Assembly: GCA_031835245.1 (NCBI GenBank)
Contig: JAVKOQ010000167.1
Span: 1 to 64,000, forward strand
Reading direction: 5' to 3'
Origin: Balamuthia mandrillaris
Taxonomy: Eukaryota > Discosea > Longamoebia > Balamuthiidae
DNA length: 64,000 nt
The translations under genes and the position numbers were made by a program. The notes under the pieces were generated by a model, which saw nothing but the letters and a program-made list of their open reading frames with translations, made no database searches and was not told the origin of the DNA. Numbering within the stretch: position 1 is the first letter of the stretch; every line of letters begins with the position of its first letter. This document shows, in pieces, positions 1 through 13,815 of the stretch.

Positions 1-1
1 A

Positions 2-2407
2 ACCAGAGCAGAAGCCCTCCAAGAGGCCTTGAATCGACCCGAGCTGGCTTCCACTATCCTTTTTCCACCTTTGGAGAGCCGTGAAACGTACATCCTTGAT
101 CGCACTGCAGCCCATCGGCCATGGATGATTTTTCTGATCGCGCCTTATGCAGTCACTGTGCTTCAGCGATGGGGTAAGGATGTAGTCGGCCTGGACAGCA
201 TCTACAAGCTATCCAAGTCACATCATCCTGTTTGGGCACTGGTGGTGCAAGATGACTTGGGACGGAGCTGGCCTGTTGCCTTCGCTGTTGCTAGCAAGGA
301 ACGAGCTGCAGTTGTGCGCTTTTTTCTTTCGTCCGTTCGTCACTTTTTTGAGACACAGACCACAACGATCTACTCCCCGAACACTACGTGGCAACCCTTT
401 GTAATGATCGACAAAGACAAGGTGGAGCGCAACGGGGCGACAAGCGCTGGCTTTCAGGTGTTGTTGTGCGACTTTCATACGCAACAACTGTGGAGAAAAA
501 AAGTTGCACAGTATGGTTTGTTCTCTCTTTCATGCATGCATCTGCTCTCTTGCTCTCATTGTTCATACAAGTAGAAACTAACAATAATACCAAACAACAA
601 GGGAAGGATGATGGAAGTGTGTTGGGTTTATTAAAAAGACTGCAACACGCCATGACAGAAGAAGCAGAGGAAGAAGCAACCAAGGTGTTGCAGAACTATT
701 GCCAAAAAAAGAGGATTACCCGTTTCTGGAAGTACTTTGACAAGAACTGGCTTTCTCCTCCATGGGCATCAACGTGGAAAAGCATTGGTCGTCCGGGGCA
801 CCGAGAGGGCTTGTGGAATACCAACAATGCAACAGAGACTATCTTTCGGAGTGTTCTCCGTGATTTCCACTGCAAGGGCACCAAAGGGGACCACAACTTG
901 GTCTTAACGTTAGCAGACAATGTGTTTCGGCGCTACAATGTAGAGCTCAACCGCATCAACGTGCAACAGCAACGCCCAAGCCGTGGTGTTCGCCGGCTGT
1001 GGAGGAGATATCAAGAGGGATTGCGGCTGGCACAGCACCAACAGAGTGAGAAACAGAAAAAAAAAAAAAGCAGAAACAGAGAAAGACAGCAATAGCGATG
1101 ATGACAACAATGACAGAGAGGAAAAAGAGGCAGAAGGAGAAGGATTGAACGCACATTTTGTGGAGCTTGCTGACGGCGTTTTCAAATGGAACGAGTACGA
1201 TGTGAGTATAGAATCGCCTTCATGCACCTGTCCTTACTTTCGGTATTATGGTAGGAGGTGCAAACATGTTTTTGGACTTGCTGCTCATCTACAGAAAACA
1301 TTTTCAGATCAGAACCTTTTAGAGCTTGGACTGAAAAGACAAACAAGACGCACCAACAGCAGCACCTCAAAAGTGGCAAGAATGGTTGAAGACGAGATTG
1401 TTGAAGCAGATGATGCTGACTTGCTGGAGCAACGTGTAGCGCCTGTTACCCTTGATGATGAAGATGAGGAAGGAGAGGAGGGCCATGAACAGGAAGAGGA
1501 AAGGCCGACCCTGCTACTGTTGGAGGAGCCATCGATGGATGAACTTGGTGAGGATGATGGCAGAGATCTCGAGGAAGAAACTTCTGAAGGAGAACAACAC
1601 AACAAGGAGGAGGAGGAAAAGGAGGAGGAGGAGGAGGAGGAGGAGGAGGAGAAGGAAAAGGAGAAAGACAAACTGAATGCAAACAAAAATCAAGGAACAA
1701 AGCATCAACATCCAGTGGAGACAAAAATCGAGTACTCTAGCAAGGAAGAAGCAGAACAAGCAATCGCATATGCTACAGGGAAGTCATCACCTGGGAGGCC
1801 GCGCAATACAACAAAGAGGCCGAAACTAGCAACCAACCTGCGACTCACAGAAGAATGTTTGCTTGAATTAAGTTAGTATCTCTTTTTTTTAAACAAAATC
1901 TCTCCCTCCTTTCCAACTTTTAGCTAACACCTCACACAAACACCAGAAACCGAACGTACCTTTCAATCAAATTTAACAAAACCTGAAACAACAAAGAAAA
2001 AGGCAGCGGCGGTGGCGGCGGCTGCACCAAAAAAACAACAAAATCAAAAAACAAAAACGCAAAGTGGTATGTTTGTCACTTTTTGTATCAAGCAGATTCT
2101 TTTTCTGAAGTTGATTTTTGTCTTTTTTGAAGAGTGCAAAGCAAAGCGTACCTCTCAATGGCAAAAGAACTGTAAAACGGAAGAGATCTATGGCGTCGCA
2201 CCCGTGGTGAACTACCAGGATCCCCGAGTGGACAAAAGGAAGCCTCTCTCTCCAAAACGACAACTGAAGCCCAACCCACGGTACCAGAAACCACAGGTCG
2301 TGAAGCTCCTCTCTCCTCAAAAAAAAGAACAGAACGAAGAAAAGGTGCCCAGCGTGACAAAGAAAAGACTGGCCAAAAGAACAAAACGAAAAAAAAAAGC
2401 CCCCTAA
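2..2407 (+). CDS. MULE-type transposase / ZSWIM-like protein, 5' end outside window
   Basis: The frame is open from the first bases, so the start lies upstream. The first exon shows a MULE transposase core: an Asp in GLDSIYKL, an Asp in FVMIDKDK, then a CDFH motif. An intron near 515-571 (donor GTTTGT, acceptor GTAG) joins to the second part, which has the W...W...NNATE stretch typical of the family. The third part carries a SWIM zinc finger (CTC then nine residues then CKH, about 1227-1270), a long Glu-rich stretch (about 1600-1670) and an AT-hook-like GRPRNTTKRPK. Between parts two and three the frame changes at a run of 13 A (1057-1069). This could be decay, a sequencing slip or a small intron. 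A Lys/Arg-rich tail to 2407 probably joins through introns near 1874-2016 and 2067-2131. No terminal inverted repeats are visible, so a mobile copy and a domesticated gene are both possible. Confidence 0.7.
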
Positions 2408-3195
2408 AAAATAAATTTTTGATTTTTCTGATCCCTTTTCTCCACTCTCTAAAAAAATGGCCAGCGCACGCTTTGGTGGCAAAATAGCACAAAAATAATA
2501 GGTTGTTATAAATACATATTAGGGTGGGTAAATTACCTGAGGGGTGGGACGTTTACCGAAGGGGTGGGACTTTTAGCGTTGTGGGGTGGGACGTTTACCC
2601 GATTCCAGTCCGAGGGGGAAGACCGAACTCTTACGAAAAAAATTCCAAAAAAAAAACTAAAACAATCACAAACAAAATAAACTTCCAATGGAAGGGTCGC
2701 CCTATGAGCCCTCTTTGAGAAAGTAAGTTGGTTGTGTGGTTCCCCTACCCTTATTTTCTCGTTTCTTCTTTTCTTTATCTGTTCGGCTCTTGGGGGTAAC
2801 AACCACAGCCAACACGAAGAGACACCTGCTAAATAAGGGTAACCAAAAAAAAAACAATTTAAATGATGCTATTTTGGCTGGGAAACGCTGCCGTCGGGCT
2901 GTTCCGTTCAAAAGTGTGTCATCTGGACACAGTTCCACCGCTTTCGGTGTCCCTGTAATCGGTTGTTTAAAAAAGGGAAAATTCTTTTTGCATTTAACCT
3001 TATTTAGGTTTGCTGACATCACCGACTGCTGACGTGTGAAATCCGAAGAGATCGATCATAGTATTTGATTTCTGATTGGTGTTTTTAGCAACCATATTTC
3101 AAATCGATAATTCAATAAACTGAATTTCCATATCGATTATTTTTAAAGTTGAGAATATTTTTACTATTTTTTGTTTGGAAAGTTTACCTGTTGGT
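2408..3195. other. Intergenic stretch between convergent genes, with promoter-like motifs
   Basis: No convincing coding exon is seen. It holds a four-unit G-rich direct repeat (2522-2600), a GCTGACATCA at 3012-3021 followed by GCTGACGTG at 3028-3036, and an 18-base GATTGGTG element (3064-3081) that recurs in two other intergenic regions of the window. The rest is A- or T-rich. Promoter-type motifs between two 3' ends hint at an unseen short or non-coding transcript, or at leftovers of the flanking transposon. Confidence 0.5.
2522..2600 (+). repeat. Four-unit G-rich direct repeat, about 20-base period
   Basis: GGGTGGG begins at 2522, 2542, 2562 and 2584. Three of the four units continue as GGGTGGGAC, and units 2 and 4 match over GGGTGGGACGTTTACC. 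Spacing is 20, 20 and 22 bases. The G strand could fold as a quadruplex. A related single unit occurs near 60421. Confidence 0.75.
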
Positions 3196-5723
<2,528 letters not shown>

Positions 5724-6404
5724 TCATGACGACACGAAAATACAATGGACACTTCGTTATTTGTTTTCTCCTCCTCCGAGTCATTTCTTTATCGATGACA
5801 TCATCAGCCAGCACTTATTGCCCTCGAGGGATTTGTTGTCGACAACGTTAAATGGTTACGGATTACCGTTCAAGAGTGTCCCCTGCGCAGGGTGCGTGTC
5901 CCCCATGCGGCCAACAAGCAGACGAGTTGCAGTGGACCTCACCGCCGCCGCCGCCGCCGCTGCCACCACGACGCCCTCGCTCTCCCCTCTCTTGCTGTCA
6001 CGACGGACGACGGCCTTCCCTTTGCTTTCCAAGTGGGTGGTGCCAAGGGCTTGCAGCGCGCGCGCAGCGTTCCCCGTTCAAGAAAGAACCTTTGGCTCTT
6101 CCACGAGAGAGGCAGGTTGACCGCTCTTCTCCTCCCTTCCTTTCTTCGCTCTCTTTTTTCCCTTCTCTGCTACGCTTCTCTTCTCTTCTCTTCTCTTCTC
6201 TTCTCTTCTCTTCTCTTCTCTTCTCTTCTCTTCTCTTCTCTTCTCTTCTCTTCTCTTCTCTTCTTTCTCTTCTCTTCTCTTCTCTTCTCTTCTCTTCTCT
6301 TCTCTTCTCTTCTCTTCTCTTCTCTTCACAGCCGTTCTCATCTCTCACTCCGTGCCTTCTCCTCTCTCACTCTCTCTCTCTCATCTGATGAAAACACAGC
6401 GATA
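5724..6404. promoter_or_regulatory. Shared region between divergent ankyrin-RING and NTH1 genes
   Basis: It is 681 bases between two start codons. It has TGACATCA at 5796-5803, 73 bases upstream of the ankyrin-RING ATG, a GC-rich part with (CCG)n near 5941-5962, and a TTCTC array just before NTH1. No TATA box is obvious. The long open frames here come from the repeats. Confidence 0.6.
6176..6327. repeat. (TTCTC)n pentanucleotide array
   Basis: About 150 bases of almost perfect TTCTC units with one slip near 6262. It ends about 80 bases before the NTH1 ATG, so it may lie in the 5' UTR or an early intron of NTH1, pyrimidine on the sense strand. Confidence 0.95.
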
Positions 6405-6972
6405 ATGGAAGCGAGCAGCAGAAGAGCAGCAGCGCGTAGATCGAAACGTCCGATCAAACTGAGCGAAGAAGACGATGAAGATGAGGAAGTAGAAGAAGAA
6501 GTACCACTAGAAGAAGACGATGAAGAAGATGAAGACTACGAGGACTCAAAAAAGAACGAGAAGACGTCTACCACAACGAGAACACACAGCAGACCACCGC
6601 CACCCCAGCAACCACGTAAGAAAAAGCAAAGGAAGCTAGCGACGAGGAGAGAGAAAAGGGAGCCACCGCCCCATTGGGAAGAAGTGTTGGAGGGGATCAC
6701 CGAAATGAGGAAAGAGAGAGTGGCTCCAGTGGATACCATGGGGTGTGCCGCTCTGGCGGACCCGCTTGCCGAACCAAAGGTTCGTGTCGTCGCCTTTCAT
6801 TCTTAAGCTTCTTCTGTTCTTGCTCTCTTTGGTCTCCCTCTTACATGGTTCGTCAATGTTATAGGTGCAACGGTTTCAGACGTTAGTTTCTCTGATGTTA
6901 TCAAGGTCAGCTCTTTCTCCTCTCTTCTCTTATTTTCTCTTCGCAGTCACTTCACTCCTTCTCTCTCTTGTG

Positions 6973-7011
<39 letters not shown>

Positions 7012-7885
7012 AACACACATTTACAAGGTTACAGCCAAACGAAAGATGAACAAACAGCAGCAGCAATGGCTAAGCTGAAAGACAAGTCTCATGGCGGATT
7101 GACCCCAGAAAATATACTTAACATGCCCGAGAGCAAACTCGACTCTCTCATCCGGAATGTTGGCTTTCATGCTCGTAAAACCATGTACCTTTCTTGCTGC
7201 ATTCTTTTATTCATCTTTTCATTCTTCATGCTTCTGTGGTTGTTTGTTCTTCAGCACCTTCCTCTTCTTTTCCTCTTCTTTTACTTTGTTATCCTCACCT
7301 TCTCCTTTACACACAAAAAAAAGATATTTGAAGAAAACTGCAGCTATATTGGTAAGTGATTATGACGGAGACATTCCCCCAGAGTACGAAGGACTACTTG
7401 CGTTGCCTGGAGTAGGCCCAAAGATGGCTCATCTTTGCATGCAAATAGCATGGAAAAGGTTTCTTTCTTTCTTTTTTTTCTGCTTTCTCTCTGTTCGTCT
7501 TTCTCATTAAATGTGTCGTTGAAGAACGGAGGGCATTGGCGTCGATGTCCATGTTCATCGCATCAGCAACAGATTAGGATGGGTTAAGACCAACACACCG
7601 GAAGCCACGAGAGAGGAATTGGAGCAGTGGCTCCCTAGAGAGCATTGGGCTTCCATCAACGCTTTGCTTGTTGGGTTTGGGCAAACTGTTTGTTTGGTTG
7701 GTCCTCTCCATCTTTCTCTTCATCATTGCTTTCTTCTCGTCTAACCTTTTTCTCTTCTGTTTTCCTCTATTTTCTCGTTTCTCCGCCTATTGCTCTCCAC
7801 TTTGCAGCCAAGAGGACCCAAGTGTGAAGGTTGCAAAGTTTTAGAATGGTGTCCAACAGGACGTAAAAATGTCAAACGGAAGTAA
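6405..7885 (+). CDS. NTH1: Endonuclease III-like DNA glycosylase/AP lyase
   Basis: Base-excision repair enzyme for oxidised pyrimidines, nuclear and/or mitochondrial. Exons join cleanly in frame: ATG at 6405 with an acidic N-terminus, then [14 protein letters not shown] joined to QTKDEQ, then the helix-hairpin-helix LPGVGPKMA with the catalytic Lys, then [15 protein letters not shown] with the catalytic Asp. The C-terminal iron-sulfur motif is exact for the family: C-x6-C-x2-C-x5-C in [20 protein letters not shown] is at 7883-7885. Intron junctions lie near 6779/6864, 6916/7034, 7184/7323, 7460/7525 and 7699/7807. The protein is about the usual length apart from the N-terminal extension. Its stop is 70 bases from the end of the convergent gene. 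Confidence 0.95.
6979..7010. repeat. (TC)n in NTH1 intron
   Basis: Pure TC run just before an intron acceptor, on the sense strand of NTH1. Confidence 0.9.
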
Positions 7886-7955
7886 CCCCTTTTTGTTCAT
7901 AGTTATACAGTTTTTGAAAAAAAGAAGACAAGATCGCACATCCAACATAGACTCA

Positions 7956-8621
7956 TCAAGCACCAGGAAACTTGTTACGATCCAAAGTGGAGAGGCCTTG
8001 CTTCTGACTCTTCCTAATGCTTCTCGAGCTCCAAAACTTGTTGCGCACGATAAACTCGTGAATGAACTGCGTCAAGCGCGGCGCGTTGTTCAACAAGCTA
8101 AAGTGATAGAGCACAATGGCATTCTCCACCTCCACCACGCAGTGCGCAATGATTCTCTCCATGCACTCGCGAATGCCGAAAGGAAGCAAATACTGATCGC
8201 TCAGACGGAGAAAGTCAAGAGTGAGATCCGTCTTCACCTCAGCCATGCGACCCGTGTGCAAAAACTCCAACAACAAACGCATGCTCCGCTTGCTGATCTC
8301 AAAGAGCTCCATGATGCGGCTTTGGGCCTCGCGAAGGCCGCTGCTGAGCATGGCCTTGAACCAAGGAGAGCCGCAGAGGAAGAGCGGGTGGCCGTAGTAG
8401 AGGTACGTGCTGAGCTCCATTTCTTCGAGGTCGCCGTCGAGGAAGGAGGCGCGGAGGTCATCCTCCGCTTCATCCTCTCCAGAGTCGAGCACGACGATCG
8501 TGACTGTGCTGTACTCTGCGGAGTTGACTGTCTTTTGCAAGTCGGAGATAAGTGTTGCCTTGGCGGTCTGTTTATTCAAAGTGTGAGCTATACTGTTGAG
8601 AAATAAGAGATAAACAGAGAC

Positions 8622-8660
<39 letters not shown>

Positions 8661-10938
8661 GACAAGAGATAAGAAGCGACCACACAGAAGCGAGAGGAGG
8701 TGGAGAGAGGGGAAAGAGAAGCGGAAGAAACCCACCATAGCAGAGGGATTACTGGTGTAGTTGATGCAGGAAAGGCAGGCATCCACAAAGGGCTGCGGGA
8801 GGTGAAACTTGGCAGCCAAGTCCTTCACTCTCTGAATCAGATCGTCGGCAGCTGTCCTCTGTTGCGGCGTCATTGGCGGAGCTCTTGACGGCAGTGAAGA
8901 AGAGGATGAAAACAAAGAAGTCAACGTGGAGGACGACAGTGAAGAGGAAGCAGATGGCTCTTGTCGTTGAACTTTGCGGCATCGAGACTCGTCATCATAA
9001 CGACGTTGTTGAACGTCGTTAATATTGGATAGGTCCACGAAGCGTTCTGAGTCGATTTGGACGCGAGCGGAGGGAGCCGGCTGCGTCCCTCGTTTGAGCA
9101 GTTGGTAGGTCTTCTCCAGAGTCTTGCATAGATCGGCGGAGTAAGGCACGTAGGCCGAGTCGTTGTGCCATGTCCAGGAGACGGGAGGGAATTCCTCCTC
9201 CTTTTCTTCCTTTTCTTCTTTCTTCCTCTCCTCTTCCTCTTTGATCTTTTCCTATGTTTTTAAATAAAGTGATATAAATGAGAAAGAAAGAAACAACAGA
9301 GAGAGAAGAGAAGAGAGACGAGAGACGAGAGACGAGAGACGAGAGACGAGAAACAGAGAAGCAGAGAAGAGAGAACGTACAGCAGAACGATCGCGGAGGG
9401 TATATCCGAAGCAACGCTCTCGATTGACGGTGCCAGTGTAGATCCACTCCATCAACGCCAAAAACACGTCGTACTTGATGTCGGTGGGCAGCATGATTCT
9501 CGCTCTCTCGCCCTCTCCCCAACCTCCTCTCTTCTCCTCTTTCTCCTTCTCTTTCTCCTTCCTCCGCACGGGCGTTTTTAAGTCCCCTCCTTCCGACATA
9601 TCGCCCAACGCCAATCGAGTGCTGCGATGCAAGTTGTTGCGAGGTTGGCTGGGCTTCAAGTTCTTGCCAAAGCTAAAGTCAGCGGCCAAATGGAACTTGT
9701 TTTGTTGCTGTTGCTTCAGTTTCTTGGCTTTGTTTTCCATGTCCTTCCGTCTCTGCTCCTTGGTTTGGTTTTGGTGTTTGTTGCGATAGGAAGGAAACGA
9801 GGGGAGCTGTTTGAGCCCTTCCGCTCTGGCCGCTAGCATGATGGCATGAGCAAAAATACTTTTCCTAATACTTGAATCCGCCAAACTCGATGACGAGGAG
9901 GATGCACTCTTGTTAGTGGCTTCTTTTTCTTCTTCGTCGCTTTCGTCTTCGCTGTCGCTGTCATCGCTGTCGCTGCTGTCATCATCGCTATCATCACGCC
10001 TTTTCTTTTTCTTCTTGCCCTCTGCAGCGTCCTCATCATTCTTGTCCTCCACCGGACAGACCAAAAACTCAACGTCTGCAAACTCTTCGTTGTTACACAT
10101 GCTGGCCAGGTATTCCTCAAAGGTACGCGGTTCGTCAGCTGGTTTCGTGAAGCTGACACCGCCCAAATCGAACTCAAAGTCCAAAAGTTCTTCTGACGGT
10201 GTCTTTTCAGTTTCTGCAGCTATTTTAACTTTATTTTGGTGCACAATTGTTGTTGTTAGGTTAGAAAGAAACAAAAAAGAAAGGTATAGAAAGAAAGAGA
10301 AGGCTATGTACAGTTTGCAGATGGTTCTGGCAAGTCCAAGAACTTGCTGTACTCTTCGTAAGGAACGCTCTTGTCGTTTATTTCCAGCGGCAACACTAAT
10401 GAAGAAGAACGACCGAAAATAATATAAGACAAAAGTGGCAATGTATGAACGGAAAAAAAAAACGATCGTACCTTCCAAGGCAAAGAGGCTTTGGCGAAGC
10501 TCACCGGTGAAGATGGTGTAGGTGAGAGCCATATGCAGCTCTCCTGTCTCGATATTATCGAGTGTAACCCACAGGTCGTGCGTTTGTCCGTCCATATAAT
10601 CTGTTGTTTCAACAATGAGTCAAGGAAAAAAAAGAAGGAAGAAGGAAGCAGAACGAATAAGAAAGAAGAAAGAGTGAAGAAGAGGAGAAGAGAGATACCG
10701 GTAAGGTTTATAGAGAATTGGCCCAGCGAGTCATCTTTGGAAAAGACAAACTTGTCCTTGTCCTTAACGCGAATGTCAAGGTCCACAATGGTCTTGGTCT
10801 TGTCGGAGATGTGAAACAGGAATGTCTCCCTCCATACTGGGCGTGGTCGACAGAATGTGAACAACAATGGAAGAAGCTAGGAAAAGAAAAGAGAGAGCGA
10901 GAGAGAAGAGACGGGAACAAGGGAAGGAGAGAGCGAGC

Positions 10939-10982
<44 letters not shown>

Positions 10983-11508
10983 CAGAGAGACAGAGAGACA
11001 GAGAGACAGAGAGACAGAGAGACAGAGAGAGAGAGAGAAGAGGAGCGAAGAGAAAACTGGAGAACGGGGAGCAGAACAAAGGGCGAGAGAGCAGACAAGC
11101 AGAGAACGATAGAAGAGAGAACAAGAGAACAGCAACCAAAACCACCACACGAAGAACATTAAGTAGGCAAAGAAAAATGGTTACCAGGATTTAAGGTCTT
11201 GTCGGAGGTTACAGCAGAGAGGAGAGAATGGAGGTAAGTAGCCGAAAGGAGAATTTTTTAAATGTTAATAAATTTTTTTATGAAACAAAAAGGACGTACC
11301 TTCCACTTGACGGTGGAAGTTTTCTTGGTCTTGCCGAAACGTATCTCCACATAGGGATCACTCGTTCCTTTTTGTTTTTTTTTTTTATTTAAAAAATAGA
11401 TAACAAAACAAGAAGTTAGGAGATCGTACCACTGCGATCGCGAATGGCCAAATTCTTGCCCTCGATCAGCCGAACCTCCAGCACGCCTTGCACCTCCGAA
11501 CGCGACAT
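7956..11508 (-). CDS. C2-BTB-WWE-BTB multidomain protein
   Basis: ATG at 11508. Exons 1-5 form a C2 domain: GVLEVRLIEGKNL, SDPYVEIRFGK, NPVWRETFLFHI, KDKDKFVFSKDDSLG. Next comes a BTB/POZ domain (FEEYLASM...FADVEFLVCP) with a Ser/Asp/Lys-rich insert of over 100 residues before DVFLALMEWIYTGTV. A Glu/Lys helix leads into a WWE domain (FPPVSWTWHND, VPYSADLCKTLE, VQIDSERFVDLSN, QQRRYDDESRCRKVQR). A second BTB-like unit with a BACK-like tail follows (FLDGDLEEMEL...LLLEFLHTGRMAE...IRECMERIIAHCVV). TGA is at 7956. BTB proteins are usually CUL3 adaptors, and WWE domains bind ADP-ribose or sit in ubiquitin ligases. A membrane- or calcium-responsive CUL3 adaptor that reads ADP-ribose is my inference. 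Introns carry GA-type repeats. Confidence 0.85.
10940..11034. repeat. (GA)n and (ACAGAGAG)n array in intron
   Basis: A GA run passes into tandem 8-base ACAGAGAG units, inside an intron of the C2 domain part of a minus-strand gene. Confidence 0.9.
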
Positions 11509-12349
11509 AAGATGCAGCTTCTCTCAGCCCCACCACCAGAAGAAAACGCTTTGTTGTTTTTTGTCTTTTTTTTCAGTTCAAATATATATATTTTATTTTT
11601 GTTATTATATGTTAGACTCGTATTCCCCCAACCTATTATGCCAAAATAAGATAGTAACCTAATATATAACTTATCATAGGTTAACAAAATAGTGACGTTC
11701 TGATGATTTTTAAGTTTCCTATTAGATAGAATTAATCCTAATAGGTACATTCTTCATTGCCAAGCTAATCAGAGAAAGAAAGAAGGAAGCAATTGGGAGG
11801 CAGCGGAGGAGGTGGTGTCCGGAGGGATCTCAAAGCCAAAGGTGTCCTTGATGATGTCGCCGCAGTATGCCAGCTCGTTCTCGCTGAAGGACCCGCTGTT
11901 CAACACGATGTAACCGACGTTGTCGTTCTCGTGCACTTCCAGGATCTCATCCTCGGGATCCAACCAAGCATACAGACAACGATCCAGTGGCTCTTGGATC
12001 TCTCTCCATGTGTCGTTGGTGATGCCTTCGAAGCCGTTCCTCCACACCTCCTCCAGAAGCAGGTCTTCTCCAAACTGGTTGGCAGGATTGCGGAAGTCTC
12101 CTTGGAAGAAGCGAAGCACCACGTTCTTGGCGGGGATGAGGCTGTAATCACGAGCATGGAACACCACCACAAGGTTCTCTCCGGCTTCGGGATCCTCATT
12201 GCTGACCAACAAGGACTTGGTGAAGTACTTGTTGTTGGAGGGTTGGCCGTTGAGCATGTCCCATCGGTATGGCAAGTTCCATGTCAGATCCGGTTTGCTG
12301 CACACCAATCCAAGTATTGAAGAGGAGTAAGTAACCCAGGAAACTGAGA

Positions 12350-12428
12350 GAGGGAGAGGGGAGAGAGGGAGGGGAGAGAGAGAGGGAGAGAGGGAGAGAG
12401 GGAGAGAGGGAGAGCGAGAGAGAGAGTG
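12350..12428. repeat. (GAGAGGGA)n in intron of copy A
   Basis: Purine-only run of GAGAGAGGGA units on the plus strand, inside an intron of the minus-strand copy A. Confidence 0.9.
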
Positions 12429-13779
12429 AACAACGGACTCATAAACCTCTTCCCAGAAGGATATGGTGCCTTGGGAGGCTCCTCTGGGAATGAGCACCCG
12501 ATAGTCCACGCAGAGATAGCCTTGGTCTATGTCGTAAAAGATGTAAGGATAAATGGTGTATGGGTAAAGCCCTCCTTCCGGAGAAGCATTGTCCAACTTG
12601 ATGGCAATTCTTGTGCTTTCGCTGTAGCATATTCCATGTTAGCCTCATCCACAATGTCGAAATGCCTTGGTGGTGCTGCCGTATGTGTCGTTAAGTATCG
12701 TTATCACATAACAAGAGAGGGAGAGAGAGAGAGAAAGAGAGAGAGATCTGAGTGCCGAGAGGAAACAAATGGACGAAAGAGAGCAGACAGAAAGAGCGTA
12801 CTTCGAAGCGAGGCCACGATGTTCAATACCTTCGGGTACCTCCAGTGACGAGGCTTGCCCAATCGCACGTTCTCTGTGGCATATGGCACTGCTGTCAGGA
12901 ATTCTTTGTTGTAAGCTTGTGTGTCGGAATTATCTTGGCCAACTTTACGACGAACTTCTTGAGCAAGCAGCATCCGGTCAAGGGTTTCCTCGTTCAAGCG
13001 AAACAAGCCAATTTGCACTTTCCCCATCACAGCGATTTGTTCAAGAAAGCTGCATAATGAAAAATACCTCAGCATCAACATGAAACGTAGAAATAACCTT
13101 CAAGAAGAGGAAGAAGAAGGAGGAGAACACGAAGAAAAAGAAGAAGAAGAAGAAGAAGAAGAACAAGAAGAACAAGAACAAGAAGAAGCAGAAGAACAAG
13201 AAGAGGAAGGACAAGAAAAACAAGAAGAACAAGAAGGAGAACATGAAGCAACGTTACATGCGGTCCTGTTCATCCGTTTGTTGCTGACTGAATCTTCCGA
13301 TGGCTAGGGAACAACCAATTGTTTCCATGCTTGTATCAACAAGCAAAGAGCTAATATCAGTGGGTTCAGCGGTCAAGGGGATAATTTCGTTGGGCTCCAC
13401 TACTGCTGCCCAAAGGTAGGCACTCCAGTGAAACGCATTGTCATCAAAAGCATACGAGTACGTGAACGCTATCTTGTAGTTTGATGTGAAAGCATGGTTG
13501 GTCAATAGAAGCTAACACGAAGGAAGAAATCCAAAAAAGAAAGAAAGAAAGGTAGTCAAAAGCAGATGCCCCCCAACCTCGTCCCTAGTATCGCCATCCA
13601 AATCGCCGGCAACAATGTCCAGAGACATGGTGTCGGCGATCTCTGAGTTCTCGAGTTTCAGGGGTGGGGCTCCCTCTTCCAGCTCTCCATCGCCATTCAG
13701 CTTCAGATGGTGCACATAGAAGCTTTCATCAATGCCCTGTGACACAGTATAGTATGGTATTCATTAATTCCTGTATTCG

Positions 13780-13781
<2 letters not shown>

Positions 13782-13812
<31 letters not shown>
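13782..13812. repeat. (GA)n in intron of copy A
   Basis: Pure GA run in the intron before the DSNSGFYLHHL-equivalent exon. Copy B has no such run at the matching place. Confidence 0.9.

Positions 13813-13815
<3 letters not shown>

Noticed and set aside
5998-6348. Arg/Glu-repeat open frames on the minus strand
   Set aside because: They arise from the TTCTC pentamer array, with no other coding sign.
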